Made by a program: the position numbers and the translations under genes | Shown: positions 9,768 through 18,364 of the stretch, in pieces | Numbering within the stretch: position 1 is the first letter of the stretch | Layout of the letters: each line of letters begins with the position of its first letter | Notes under the pieces: model-generated | What the model was told of the DNA's origin: nothing | Database searches by the model: none | What the model saw: only the letters and a program-made list of their open reading frames with translations | DNA from: Chitinivibrionales bacterium | GTDB taxonomy: Bacteria; Fibrobacterota; Chitinivibrionia; Chitinivibrionales; WJKA01 | Direction: 5' to 3' | Length of the DNA stretch: 64,000 nt | NCBI GenBank assembly: GCA_014728295.1 | Contig: WJLW01000024.1 | Span: forward strand, 35,272 to 99,271

Positions 9768-10892
9768 ATGGCTGACGTTCGTTTACATAATGTCACAAAG
9801 TTGTATAGCAAGCATACGGTAATTGAAAAATTGTGCCTTGACATAAAGCACGGTGAATTTCTTACATTGCTCGGCCCATCCGGATGCGGCAAGACCACTC
9901 TTCTGAGGATGATTGCCGGGCTGGAGGAAATCGACGGTGGGGAGCTCCTGATTGACGGAAAGAATTATACCAATGTACCGGCTCAACATCGCAAAATAGC
10001 AATGGTTTTTCAAAGCTATGCACTTTTTCCACATATGACGGTTCGGTCAAATATTCTTTTTGGCCTCAGAATCCAGAATCAGAGCCGCGCCTTAATGGAA
10101 GAAAAGCTCGATTGGGCGATGTCAATGCTGCATTTATGCGGCCTTGAGAATCGTCTACCCAGGGAAATTTCGGGAGGACAACGGCAAAGGGTGGCGCTTG
10201 CACGCGCTCTGGTACTTGATCCGGAGGTTTTGCTGCTCGATGAACCGCTGAGCAATCTCGATGCGGCACTACGTGAAACTGCCACCGATGAGCTGAAACG
10301 TATCCATCGTCAAGTCGGCAAGACCATAATTTATGTGACGCATAATCAGGTCGAGGCAATGACCATGAGTGGACGAATTGCATTGCTGAATGCCGGCAGG
10401 CTTGAACAGTTTGGTGAGCCGCGTATCGTTTATGATCATCCCAAATCGGTTTTTGCCGCAAAGTTTATCGGCAGTCCGGCAATGAATTTTTTCAACGGCG
10501 TGATAGCGGAACAGGGAGAGTCGGTCGGCATTGCAACAGATTTGGGATTTCTTTTACTTGACAAAGACCGAAGCACTCTGGTGCGGGCCATGATCGGCAA
10601 GGAGGTTACGGTTGGCATTCGGCCGCAAAATGTTTCCTACACTGAGCATCGCGCGGCCAGGAGGTTCACCGATACGTGCCTGGAGGTGACGGTCGAGCTT
10701 ATCGAAACAATGGGCGACCGGAGTCTGATTGTCGGCAAAAGCGACAGAGGTATCATTCTGCGCTTTTTAATAACACGGGAAGCCAACCTGGTGCTTGATC
10801 AAAAAGTGAAAGTCTTTATCGATGGCCGGCGCCTGCATTTGTTCGATGCGGATAATCAAATGAATATTTTCCAGGCGCATAATTTTTATTGA
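9768..10892 (+). CDS. ABC transporter ATP-binding protein (MalK/UgpC-like)
   Basis: Walker A GPSGCGKTT, signature SGGQRQRVALARAL, Walker B VLLLDEPLSNLD, C-terminal TOBE-like region. Confidence 0.95.
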   Translation: MADVRLHNVTKLYSKHTVIEKLCLDIKHGEFLTLLGPSGCGKTTLLRMIAGLEEIDGGELLIDGKNYTNVPAQHRKIAMVFQSYALFPHMTVRSNILFGLRIQNQSRALMEEKLDWAMSMLHLCGLENRLPREISGGQRQRVALARALVLDPEVLLLDEPLSNLDAALRETATDELKRIHRQVGKTIIYVTHNQVEAMTMSGRIALLNAGRLEQFGEPRIVYDHPKSVFAAKFIGSPAMNFFNGVIAEQGESVGIATDLGFLLLDKDRSTLVRAMIGKEVTVGIRPQNVSYTEHRAARRFTDTCLEVTVELIETMGDRSLIVGKSDRGIILRFLITREANLVLDQKVKVFIDGRRLHLFDADNQMNIFQAHNFY

Positions 10893-11024
10893 ACCGCAGA
10901 GTATCGAGAGGAAGCAATCCCCTTGTTCGAGTGGAATTTTGCGTCTTACTTTTATTGCCCCTGCAATGAACCATACTTACCGGATACTCAATTTGCATTT
11001 GCTTTTTAGAAAGGATCTGGCGCT

Positions 11025-11399
11025 ATGCGATCGAATTACGGCTCGTTTCGAATGGTTATCGGGTTGCTGGTGGCCGGCAGCTTCATGGGCGCCGCCTGCA
11101 CCGGAGATTCTGACAAGACCGTCAAAAGCAAGCTCCGCGTTATTTTGAAAGGTGATCTAAAGGAGATTACCCATAGCATAAATTCGGCAGGCTTACTTGA
11201 TGAACCCCATTACAGGATAATAGAATATAAGAGATTCAGCGAGGGTAAATATACCGCGAAAGCTGTTGTCGATTTTTACTTTTTTAGAACGATCAATAAG
11301 AAAATAAGACGGAAATATCGCTATTATCGCCCGTTAGGGATGTGGGATCGATACTACAATGAGTATCAAACAATTATTGATTCGACCCTCAGCAAGTAG
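11025..11399 (+). CDS. Small putative lipoprotein
   Basis: Signal with 'SFMGAAC' lipobox; no recognised domain. Confidence 0.6.
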   Translation: MRSNYGSFRMVIGLLVAGSFMGAACTGDSDKTVKSKLRVILKGDLKEITHSINSAGLLDEPHYRIIEYKRFSEGKYTAKAVVDFYFFRTINKKIRRKYRYYRPLGMWDRYYNEYQTIIDSTLSK

Positions 11400-12417
11400 A
11401 GTTGCCTGTCTCTTTGTTATAATTTCTCTCCTGATTCCCTGCTGTTTCGCGCAATCTTCCTTAAGCGGTTCAATGCATACCAATGCTCTGGGTTGCATTA
11501 ATCTCGTATTTAAAGAAGATTTCAAGGAGGCAGAGAAAAAAGCGAAAAGCTTGATTCGCGAAAATCCCGATCATCCGTCCGGCTACTTTTTCTACGCTTC
11601 GGTACTGAACTACTGGATGATTTACTATCAATCGACACGCAAAGAAAATCTCTTCTACCAGCAATGCGACCGAGCGATCGAGAAGGCTAACATATTGCTC
11701 AAAAAGAATAAGCATGACTACTGGGCGCTATTTTTCAAGGGCGGTGCGGAGGGCATCAAGGGTACCTATGAAGCAAGATTTGAGCGCTGGATTACTGCCT
11801 TTCGCAACGGCTGGAAGGGATACTCCTTGCTAAGCGAGCTTGCAGAGAAAAACAATAAGATTTTCGACGCCCATTACGGCCTGGGGAGTTACGAATACTG
11901 GCGCAGCAGCATGACCAAAAAACTCAAATGGATGCCCGGTATTGGTGATAAGCGGGCGGAAGGGATGCAAAAAATTAAAATTGCCATGTCAAGGGGCAAG
12001 TACACCCGGCTCACCGCACATGAGGAAATGATAAAAGTTTATCTCAATGAGAAGGCGTGGAGCAAGGCCGAGCAGCTATCGATTGACATGCTTGAAAAAT
12101 ATCCGGGAGCAGTGCTTTTCACCTGGTATCTGGCCGAAGCACAGTATCATCTGGGCAAGCTGGAAAAGGCGGAAGACAGGTACAAATACCTGCTGGGCCG
12201 TGTCGAAGCCGAATCATATGACAATCATTACAACGCAGCATTATGCCATTATTGGCTGGCAAAGATTTATTACAATCTGAAGCGATACACGCAATGCGTT
12301 GCTGAGTGCAACCGGATGCGGTACTACAAATTCACCGTGGATATACAAAAGCGCTTGGAGTCTGAACTGGCTGAGGCTGATAAATTGCGCAAGCAAGCTG
12401 AGCAGGCACGCAAATAA
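11359..12417 (+). CDS. TPR-repeat secreted/periplasmic protein
   Basis: Signal-like N-terminus followed by TPR-like repeats; overlaps the preceding ORF by 41 nt. Confidence 0.75.
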   Translation: MSIKQLLIRPSASRVACLFVIISLLIPCCFAQSSLSGSMHTNALGCINLVFKEDFKEAEKKAKSLIRENPDHPSGYFFYASVLNYWMIYYQSTRKENLFYQQCDRAIEKANILLKKNKHDYWALFFKGGAEGIKGTYEARFERWITAFRNGWKGYSLLSELAEKNNKIFDAHYGLGSYEYWRSSMTKKLKWMPGIGDKRAEGMQKIKIAMSRGKYTRLTAHEEMIKVYLNEKAWSKAEQLSIDMLEKYPGAVLFTWYLAEAQYHLGKLEKAEDRYKYLLGRVEAESYDNHYNAALCHYWLAKIYYNLKRYTQCVAECNRMRYYKFTVDIQKRLESELAEADKLRKQAEQARK

Positions 12418-12486
12418 ACTTTTTTCCGAACCAAACTGTAACTGGCTCCAATCGCTGCGGATAATTATTTTTTGTACACTTTTTCA

Positions 12487-12558
12487 GCCGGGATGGCTCA
12501 GTGGTAGAGCAGCTGATTCGTAATCAGCAGGTCGGCGGTTCGAATCCGCCTCTCGGCT
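12487..12558 (+). tRNA. tRNA-Thr (anticodon CGT)
   Basis: Full cloverleaf by eye: acceptor gccggga/tctcggc, D stem gctc/gagc, anticodon stem gctga/tcagc with loop ttcgtaa, T stem ggcgg/ccgcc with ttcgaat. No encoded CCA. Confidence 0.93.
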
Positions 12559-12735
12559 TAAGCTATAATATGCGGGTTCGAACCGCCGACCTGCGATATA
12601 ATAGATGCGGTTTGACCACGGAGCGTAGCGTAGTAGCGGGCAGTGCCCAATCCGCCTCTCGGCTTAAGTTATAATATGCGGGTTCGAACCGCCGACCTGC
12701 GATATAATAGATGCGGTTTGACCACGGAGCGTAGC
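12543..12735 (+). repeat. Two tandem copies of an 87-bp tRNA-derived unit (12543-12629 and 12649-12735)
   Basis: Units are 106 bp apart and differ at one position (12563 c / 12669 t); each starts with the tRNA 3' end 'aatccgcctctcggctta' and contains an inverted copy of the tRNA 3' half. Confidence 0.9.
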
Positions 12736-12864
12736 AACCTGCACATGCTATAACTGTTTGGCCCCCCAAAAAATAAATCCAATTGAAAAGCGTAATTTTG
12801 TCTGGGTTGATCGCGTACGCTCCAGCATACTCCTGAAAATCGGATTTGATGCGTGGATGCAGGT

Positions 12865-12904
12865 GGAATTCTGCCTTTTGCCACCGGCCGGAATGCAGAA
12901 TTCC
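12865..12904. repeat. Inverted repeat / stem-loop upstream of the pilO-like gene
   Basis: ggaattctgc (12865-12874) and gcagaattcc (12895-12904), 20-nt spacer. Confidence 0.6.
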
Positions 12905-12935
12905 CTTACGAAATAGCTAATCGATTTCTATTCCG

Positions 12936-13505
12936 TTGTGTATATTTACTGATATGAAAGAAACCTTGCTTAATCGAATGGAACACGAATTCAAACCGTT
13001 TCTGGTGGTTTCTGCAGCGGTATTGGTTGCACTGTTTGCCGCCTATCGCTATGGCATTCCGCAGTTGCATGAATACCTCGAAAATCGACAGAAACTTGTC
13101 TCATACAAGGAATTCATCTCTCAAAAAGATAATGAAGCTTCTATACGCGAATCTCTGAAAGCGCAGAATGACCGGCTGACCGCCAAACTCGAGGACATAT
13201 CCTATGGTCTGGCAAATGCCGAGGAAACACCCGACCTGCTCCAAATGCTGATAACCAAAGCACGTAATGCCGATATCTCTTTCACGCGTATTGAACCGGA
13301 AGCAAAAACCCACGGTACGGATTTCATACACTATCCGGTAATTCTTGAAATGAGCACGCGATTTCATTCGCTGGGCAAATTTATCGCGTCACTTGAAGAG
13401 ATGCCGCAGGTCGTGCGTGTTGATCGACTGAGCATCGGGGCGGAGGCGGCAAACAAAATCAATGTCTTGTTGAACATCACCTGCTTTTTTCAACTGGAAG
13501 CATAG
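12936..13505 (+). CDS. PilO/GspM-like type IV pilus assembly protein
   Basis: Single N-terminal TM, coiled coil, small alpha/beta domain; followed by PilP-like and prepilin genes. Confidence 0.65.
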   Translation: MCIFTDMKETLLNRMEHEFKPFLVVSAAVLVALFAAYRYGIPQLHEYLENRQKLVSYKEFISQKDNEASIRESLKAQNDRLTAKLEDISYGLANAEETPDLLQMLITKARNADISFTRIEPEAKTHGTDFIHYPVILEMSTRFHSLGKFIASLEEMPQVVRVDRLSIGAEAANKINVLLNITCFFQLEA

Positions 13506-13512
13506 CACCTCT

Positions 13513-14007
13513 ATGGATAAGAAATTTTTACGCATACTTTTTATTGCCATACTGGGAATACTGTGGCTGGCCAGTGCCAACTATATTGTCAAACTTGCCG
13601 GTTCTGCAGGCTTGCCCGGAGGAGCCCGGTCCGATATCAATGAATCCATGTCTTTTTTGTCCGACAGCAGCATAGATTTAGCGTTAAACAGCAACAAGGT
13701 AGAATCAAAAGCGGCATATGAAGGCGATTTTGGCAATCCATTTCGGAGTCTGAATAAGAAAGCGTCCGCTCGTAATCCCCGCTATCCTTTTGCGCGCAAA
13801 ACCGAACCGGTGCGCGAAAAGCTGATTGCAAAGGGCATTCTTTACAAAAAAAAGAAACCGCTTGCAATTCTCGAAGATATACGGGGTAAAACGCATATTG
13901 TCGCTCGTGGAGATTCTATCGGCAACCAACAGGTTGACGATATCAAGGATAATTCAATAGTGATCAAGGATCACCGGGGTGAATATGAAATACCGGTGGG
14001 AGAATGA
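13513..14007 (+). CDS. PilP/GspC-like protein
   Basis: N-terminal TM and C-terminal HR-like beta domain 'LIAKGILYKKKKPLAILEDIRGKTHIVARGDSIGNQQVDDIKDNSIVIKDHRGEYEIPVG'. Confidence 0.65.
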   Translation: MDKKFLRILFIAILGILWLASANYIVKLAGSAGLPGGARSDINESMSFLSDSSIDLALNSNKVESKAAYEGDFGNPFRSLNKKASARNPRYPFARKTEPVREKLIAKGILYKKKKPLAILEDIRGKTHIVARGDSIGNQQVDDIKDNSIVIKDHRGEYEIPVGE

Positions 14008-15622
14008 TAAACCGCAATCACTGCTGCAGTCGCTCTGTTCCACAAACGGGTCCGCACTTTACATTGTATTGATTTTTTCGGTGGTCGTATTCGTTGCCGG
14101 ATCAACCTACCTCTGGCGCCAGTTTGCTTATAGCCAGGAGTTTCAGAGGGAACCCAAGCAGCTTCAGGCGCTGCTCAATGCCCGGTCGGGCATCTGGAAA
14201 GGGCTGGAGATGCTCGAAGATACCACCCTTGAAGATACGCTGTCTACGATAGATGGATCCGAGGTTGGCTTTGGCGCCGGCCTGTTTGACGAAAGCGCAG
14301 ATTCTATAAATTTTTTGGAGGGCATGCTGACGCCCGACGGAACTCCCGTTGAGGTTCAGCCGTATCTGACGGATTCGTACGGCTATTGCGATGTCGCGCT
14401 TGTCAATCGTCGACTCAGACAGGAATTAACATCGGTGGGCCATTATGAGGACTACACCCAGCGCGTCAAGGTAATTATCGCTGGCCTGTTACCTTTTGGA
14501 CCCGATACGGTGCTGTATCATGAACATGGAACAGAACCGGCCGGTGGGATGATTGAAGGGCGGGTTGTGAGTGTGGGGCAATTGAGTACCACGATGCCGG
14601 GTACAGAGCTGGACAGTGCCTTGAAAATTCACAAAGGCGAGCTTTCCGAATATGTAAATTATCTCCAACAGGGCATAACCGATATCAGTGACACGCTGTT
14701 GCCGGACGTACCGCTTACCATACAGTATGCAGAGGATTTCGATAAGATTGTCGACGTTGTAAATGGTCCTCTCTTCATTGACGGAGGGATTTATGAGCTG
14801 GAACACAGATTCACACAGCCGGTGCTGGTGCTGGGGGATTTACAGATCACGGGCGACGTCAAACTGATCGATGCAGAATTTACCGTAACCGGTGAAGTGA
14901 AAATACTTGACGAATGCGCGTTCGAAAACGGATCAATTTTCTCGCAGGGAACCATATTCATAGGCAATAGTGCCTCTTTTTCGGGTGCGGCATTTGCGTT
15001 ATCGAAAATAATCGTATATGACGAAGCGTCGGTGCTTAATAGGAGCACATTAATATCGTATAAAAAAGCGAAGAATACCGCTACTAACAATAATGATACC
15101 GCAAATATAGCTGAAGCGGGATTTGCATCACTGTCGGAAGCAGCATCAACCGCTCTGGATACCACCGAAAAATTTCTCTCAATTGAGCTGGCAAATTCGG
15201 TGACCATGGACGGCGTGATCGTTGCTGTCGGAAAACCGGGCGGCGTCAAAATCGACCGGGGGGTTGTTATGAGCGGCGTCGTCTGGGCTGAGGGGATGGT
15301 TTGTCTGGAAGGAGAGTTCTATGGCGTTATGAAAGCTAAGCAGCTTTTCAATTGCCGGCCTGAGGCAATGACGGCACGCAATTCTCAACAATCATTTGCC
15401 TCGCAGGGGCAATATCAAAGCACCTTGATTCATGAAGACGGAGCTGCGCCCGATCCCGGTGGCCGGCCCCCGCCGGTTGATTCGAGCAAAGCAGGCGGCA
15501 GCACATCGAAACAATCCCCCAGCGAGTTGCTCGGATCGATTAGAGCGCTTTACCATGTGCGTGACTACTACCTGCCGTTCTTCATGGGTACGCGTTCGAT
15601 TATCGCCTGGCGGGAGCAGTGA
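13985..15622 (+). CDS. PilX-like / pilus-associated protein with bactofilin-like beta region
   Basis: Hydrophobic N-terminal segment 'NGSALYIVLIFSVVVFVAGSTYLWRQ'; adjacent to two prepilins. Confidence 0.5.
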   Translation: MKYRWENDKPQSLLQSLCSTNGSALYIVLIFSVVVFVAGSTYLWRQFAYSQEFQREPKQLQALLNARSGIWKGLEMLEDTTLEDTLSTIDGSEVGFGAGLFDESADSINFLEGMLTPDGTPVEVQPYLTDSYGYCDVALVNRRLRQELTSVGHYEDYTQRVKVIIAGLLPFGPDTVLYHEHGTEPAGGMIEGRVVSVGQLSTTMPGTELDSALKIHKGELSEYVNYLQQGITDISDTLLPDVPLTIQYAEDFDKIVDVVNGPLFIDGGIYELEHRFTQPVLVLGDLQITGDVKLIDAEFTVTGEVKILDECAFENGSIFSQGTIFIGNSASFSGAAFALSKIIVYDEASVLNRSTLISYKKAKNTATNNNDTANIAEAGFASLSEAASTALDTTEKFLSIELANSVTMDGVIVAVGKPGGVKIDRGVVMSGVVWAEGMVCLEGEFYGVMKAKQLFNCRPEAMTARNSQQSFASQGQYQSTLIHEDGAAPDPGGRPPPVDSSKAGGSTSKQSPSELLGSIRALYHVRDYYLPFFMGTRSIIAWREQ

Positions 15623-16029
15623 TTATGCGAATAGCAAGACGCAGTGGCTTGAGTGTTCTGGAAGTCTTAGTTGCCATGGCGATTTTGAGCGGGCTTCTGG
15701 TTGCAATCGCCGGCTACCTGTCGTCGGGGGATCGCTTCAGAGCCATGCGCAGCCGGCATTCATATACGGTCATCGCTGCTCAAAACCAAATCGAATACAT
15801 GCGCACCAATGCCGCGTATACCAAATATTTCGAAGATACGCTCTACGAAACAGCCATCAACAATCGAATCTATGAAGTCTCGCGCACGCGAATTTTATCC
15901 GAAGAAGACGCATATGGATTAGTTGATGAAGAACCCGAAACGTTGCATGAATATGAAATATCGGTTCGCCACATCGATTCAAATGCAAAACCATTGAAGG
16001 TAAGATTCATCCAGGGGTTTGGCAAATGA
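15619..16029 (+). CDS. Prepilin-type N-terminal cleavage/methylation domain protein (PilV-like)
   Basis: 'RRSGLSVLEVLVAMAILSGLLVAIAGYL'; TGATTATG junction with upstream gene. Confidence 0.8.
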   Translation: MIMRIARRSGLSVLEVLVAMAILSGLLVAIAGYLSSGDRFRAMRSRHSYTVIAAQNQIEYMRTNAAYTKYFEDTLYETAINNRIYEVSRTRILSEEDAYGLVDEEPETLHEYEISVRHIDSNAKPLKVRFIQGFGK

Positions 16030-16619
16030 TCTGTCGGGGCGGCATCAACACACTGTGCGGGAAGCGGCTTGGTTCACAACGAGGGTTTACCATTCTCGAA
16101 CTGGTTATGGCAGTGAGCATGAGCATGCTGGCCGTAGCTGTGATTTTTGCCGCATGGCGCTATTTTAGTGTGCATACCATCAGCAATCAACGGACAAGCA
16201 CGTTTAATGTCGAAGTTGACAGACTGGCAAAAAGCCTGGCCGGGCGCGTGCGAAGATCACCGGAAATTCTGGCCTGGAATGAAAGCGGCATTGCCTTTAT
16301 CGATCGCCATACGAATGATACGGTTGCACTGGCTTTTTACAACGATTCGCTCTATTTCGCAGAAAAAACAGTTAAACTGGCAAGCCATGGCGCCGGGATT
16401 GTGAAATTTGAAATAGAAAAAGTGTCCGAAGACAAACTTCTTGAGACCGCTAATCTCTTGCTCAAGTTTGCGCTGGGTGTGGAGGATGGCTATTCGAATA
16501 CCAGTGAAATCAGCGTGAATGTGATGGTTCTCAATCCGGGGGATGCGCTGAATTCCAGAGACGATCTGGCCTGGGATACAGAATGGTGGTACGATCTAGC
16601 TGATTCCTATTACTATTGA
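16026..16619 (+). CDS. Prepilin-type N-terminal cleavage/methylation domain protein (PilW-like)
   Basis: 'SQRGFTILELVMAVSMSMLAVAVIFAAWRYF'; ATGA overlap with upstream gene. Confidence 0.85.
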   Translation: MICRGGINTLCGKRLGSQRGFTILELVMAVSMSMLAVAVIFAAWRYFSVHTISNQRTSTFNVEVDRLAKSLAGRVRRSPEILAWNESGIAFIDRHTNDTVALAFYNDSLYFAEKTVKLASHGAGIVKFEIEKVSEDKLLETANLLLKFALGVEDGYSNTSEISVNVMVLNPGDALNSRDDLAWDTEWWYDLADSYYY

Positions 16620-17624
16620 AACATCAGCCTTGCACTGTGGGCAAATTGCTTTTTCTGAATTGTGGCTTTCGCTAATTTTGCTGAATTTGCACTTTGTCAC
16701 GTAGCCGTTGCGCATGATCAGCAACTCGTTGCAGGCGGGGCAGTGCGTGTTGGCCTTGTCTCCGGCAGGCATGTTGCCGATGTAGACAAAGTCAAGATGC
16801 TCGCGCGCACACGTCCAGGCGTCAAGCAGGGTTTTCTGTGCTGTTGCACGATGCGTCAGGTTGTAGCGTGGAAAATATCGTGAAATGTGCAGCGGAGTGT
16901 CACCGCCCAGGTTATGTGCAATATAGCGAGCGAGCTGCCGCACTTCATCTGCGGAATCATTTTCATCGGTGATGAGCAGGTTGGTAATTTCGAGATGACG
17001 TTTTTTTTTGATGGCTTCACAGGCCTGCAGGACCGGCCCGAGTGAGGCTTTGCACAATCGCCGGTAAAATGATTCCTGCATGGATTTGATGTCGATGTTG
17101 AATGCGTCAACTACCGACAATAAGTCGTTTAGTGGCTGCGGATTGTAGAAGCCGTTGCTGACCATGACATTTGCGAGCCCGCTTGCCTTGATGCGTGCTC
17201 CAACCGCCATGATCGTTTCGAACCAGATAAAGGGCTCCGAGTAGGTGTAGGCAATACCTGCCGAAGCGCTCTGTACGACCTGGTCGACTAGTGCATTAGG
17301 TGAAACTTCAGGGATGTGCCGGGGCTGCTGGGAGATGTCGCAGTTCTGGCAGAAAGCGCATTTGAACGTACAGCCGTTGGGGCCGGTCGAGTAGATGGAT
17401 GATCCGGGCAGGAAGTGGTACAATGGTTTTTTTTCGATCGGGTCGAGTGCTGTTGATACCGGTCGGCAATAATTCAGCGAGTGTAACGTCCCCCCGCGAT
17501 TGCCCCGGGTCAGGCAAATGCCGTTTTTGCCCGGCTGTATGCGACAATGGTGGGGGCATAATTCGCACAGCACAGCGTTATCGTGGGTGGCGGTGTACCA
17601 GGCGGCTTCTTTCATGACAATCAC
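16596..17624 (-). CDS. amrS: AmmeMemoRadiSam-system radical SAM enzyme
   Basis: 'CELCPHHCRIQPGKNGIC' N-terminus and CxxxCxxC in 'GCTFKCAFCQNCDIS'; start probably at internal Met 17612. Confidence 0.88.
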   Translation of the reverse strand: MIVMKEAAWYTATHDNAVLCELCPHHCRIQPGKNGICLTRGNRGGTLHSLNYCRPVSTALDPIEKKPLYHFLPGSSIYSTGPNGCTFKCAFCQNCDISQQPRHIPEVSPNALVDQVVQSASAGIAYTYSEPFIWFETIMAVGARIKASGLANVMVSNGFYNPQPLNDLLSVVDAFNIDIKSMQESFYRRLCKASLGPVLQACEAIKKKRHLEITNLLITDENDSADEVRQLARYIAHNLGGDTPLHISRYFPRYNLTHRATAQKTLLDAWTCAREHLDFVYIGNMPAGDKANTHCPACNELLIMRNGYVTKCKFSKISESHNSEKAICPQCKADVSIVIGIS

Positions 17625-17686
17625 TATCGTTTATGGAGACGGCCTTTTGGAAAAATGCTTTGTGCTCATGCGGCGTGCAATCGCCT

Positions 17687-18364
17687 CTAAGTTCGCTCGA
17701 ATTTTGTCTTAACCCCAATGCGCTTGCAACAGGCGTAAATTGGACATTCGTTGCACCGGGGATTGAGCGGCGTGCACAGGTGCTGACCAAAAGACACGAA
17801 ATAGCTGTTAAACGTAATCCAGTATTTTTTGGGCATTTTCTTTCTTAGTGCCATTTCCGTTTCAAAGGGCGTGCCGGTTGAAACATACCCCAGCCGGTTT
17901 GAAATACGATGAACGTGAATGTCAACGCACACGGCCGGCTTGCCAAATGCGACGGCAACTACCAGATTGGCCGTTTTGCGCCCGACACCGGGCAGCCTCA
18001 CCAGCTCTTCGACCGTATCCGGAATTCTTCCCTGAAACCCGGTATGCAGCTCCTCAGGGAGCGCTTTGAGATATTTGGCCTTGTTTTTGTAGAAGCCGAC
18101 CGGAAAAATGATTTTCTCGATCTGTGTGAGAGACAGGTCGTGCAGATCTGCCGGTATCGTGACATGCTCGAACAATCGTTGTGATGCCCGGACGGTCGTT
18201 TCATCCTTCGTGCGGGCGCTGAGGATTGTCGAAACCAGTACTTTGAAGGGATTTTTTGTCTGGAACTGGATTAAATCGACAACCGGCATTTTGTGTTTGG
18301 CGAATTCTTTTTCAAGAATATCGTGAATCCGGTCTATGCTAACGATCGGCTTTTTCCGTTTCAT
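17687..18364 (-). CDS. nth: Endonuclease III
   Basis: HhH 'LPGVGRKTANLVVAVAF', catalytic Asp in 'VCVDIHVHRISNRLG', [4Fe-4S] motif C-x6-C-x2-C-x5-C. Confidence 0.95.
   Translation of the reverse strand: MKRKKPIVSIDRIHDILEKEFAKHKMPVVDLIQFQTKNPFKVLVSTILSARTKDETTVRASQRLFEHVTIPADLHDLSLTQIEKIIFPVGFYKNKAKYLKALPEELHTGFQGRIPDTVEELVRLPGVGRKTANLVVAVAFGKPAVCVDIHVHRISNRLGYVSTGTPFETEMALRKKMPKKYWITFNSYFVSFGQHLCTPLNPRCNECPIYACCKRIGVKTKFERT

Noticed and set aside
12563-12884. Minus-strand ORFs 12563-12769 and 12669-12884
   Set aside because: Both translate the tRNA-derived repeats (shared 'LRSVVKPHLLYRRSAVRTRIL'); not proteins.
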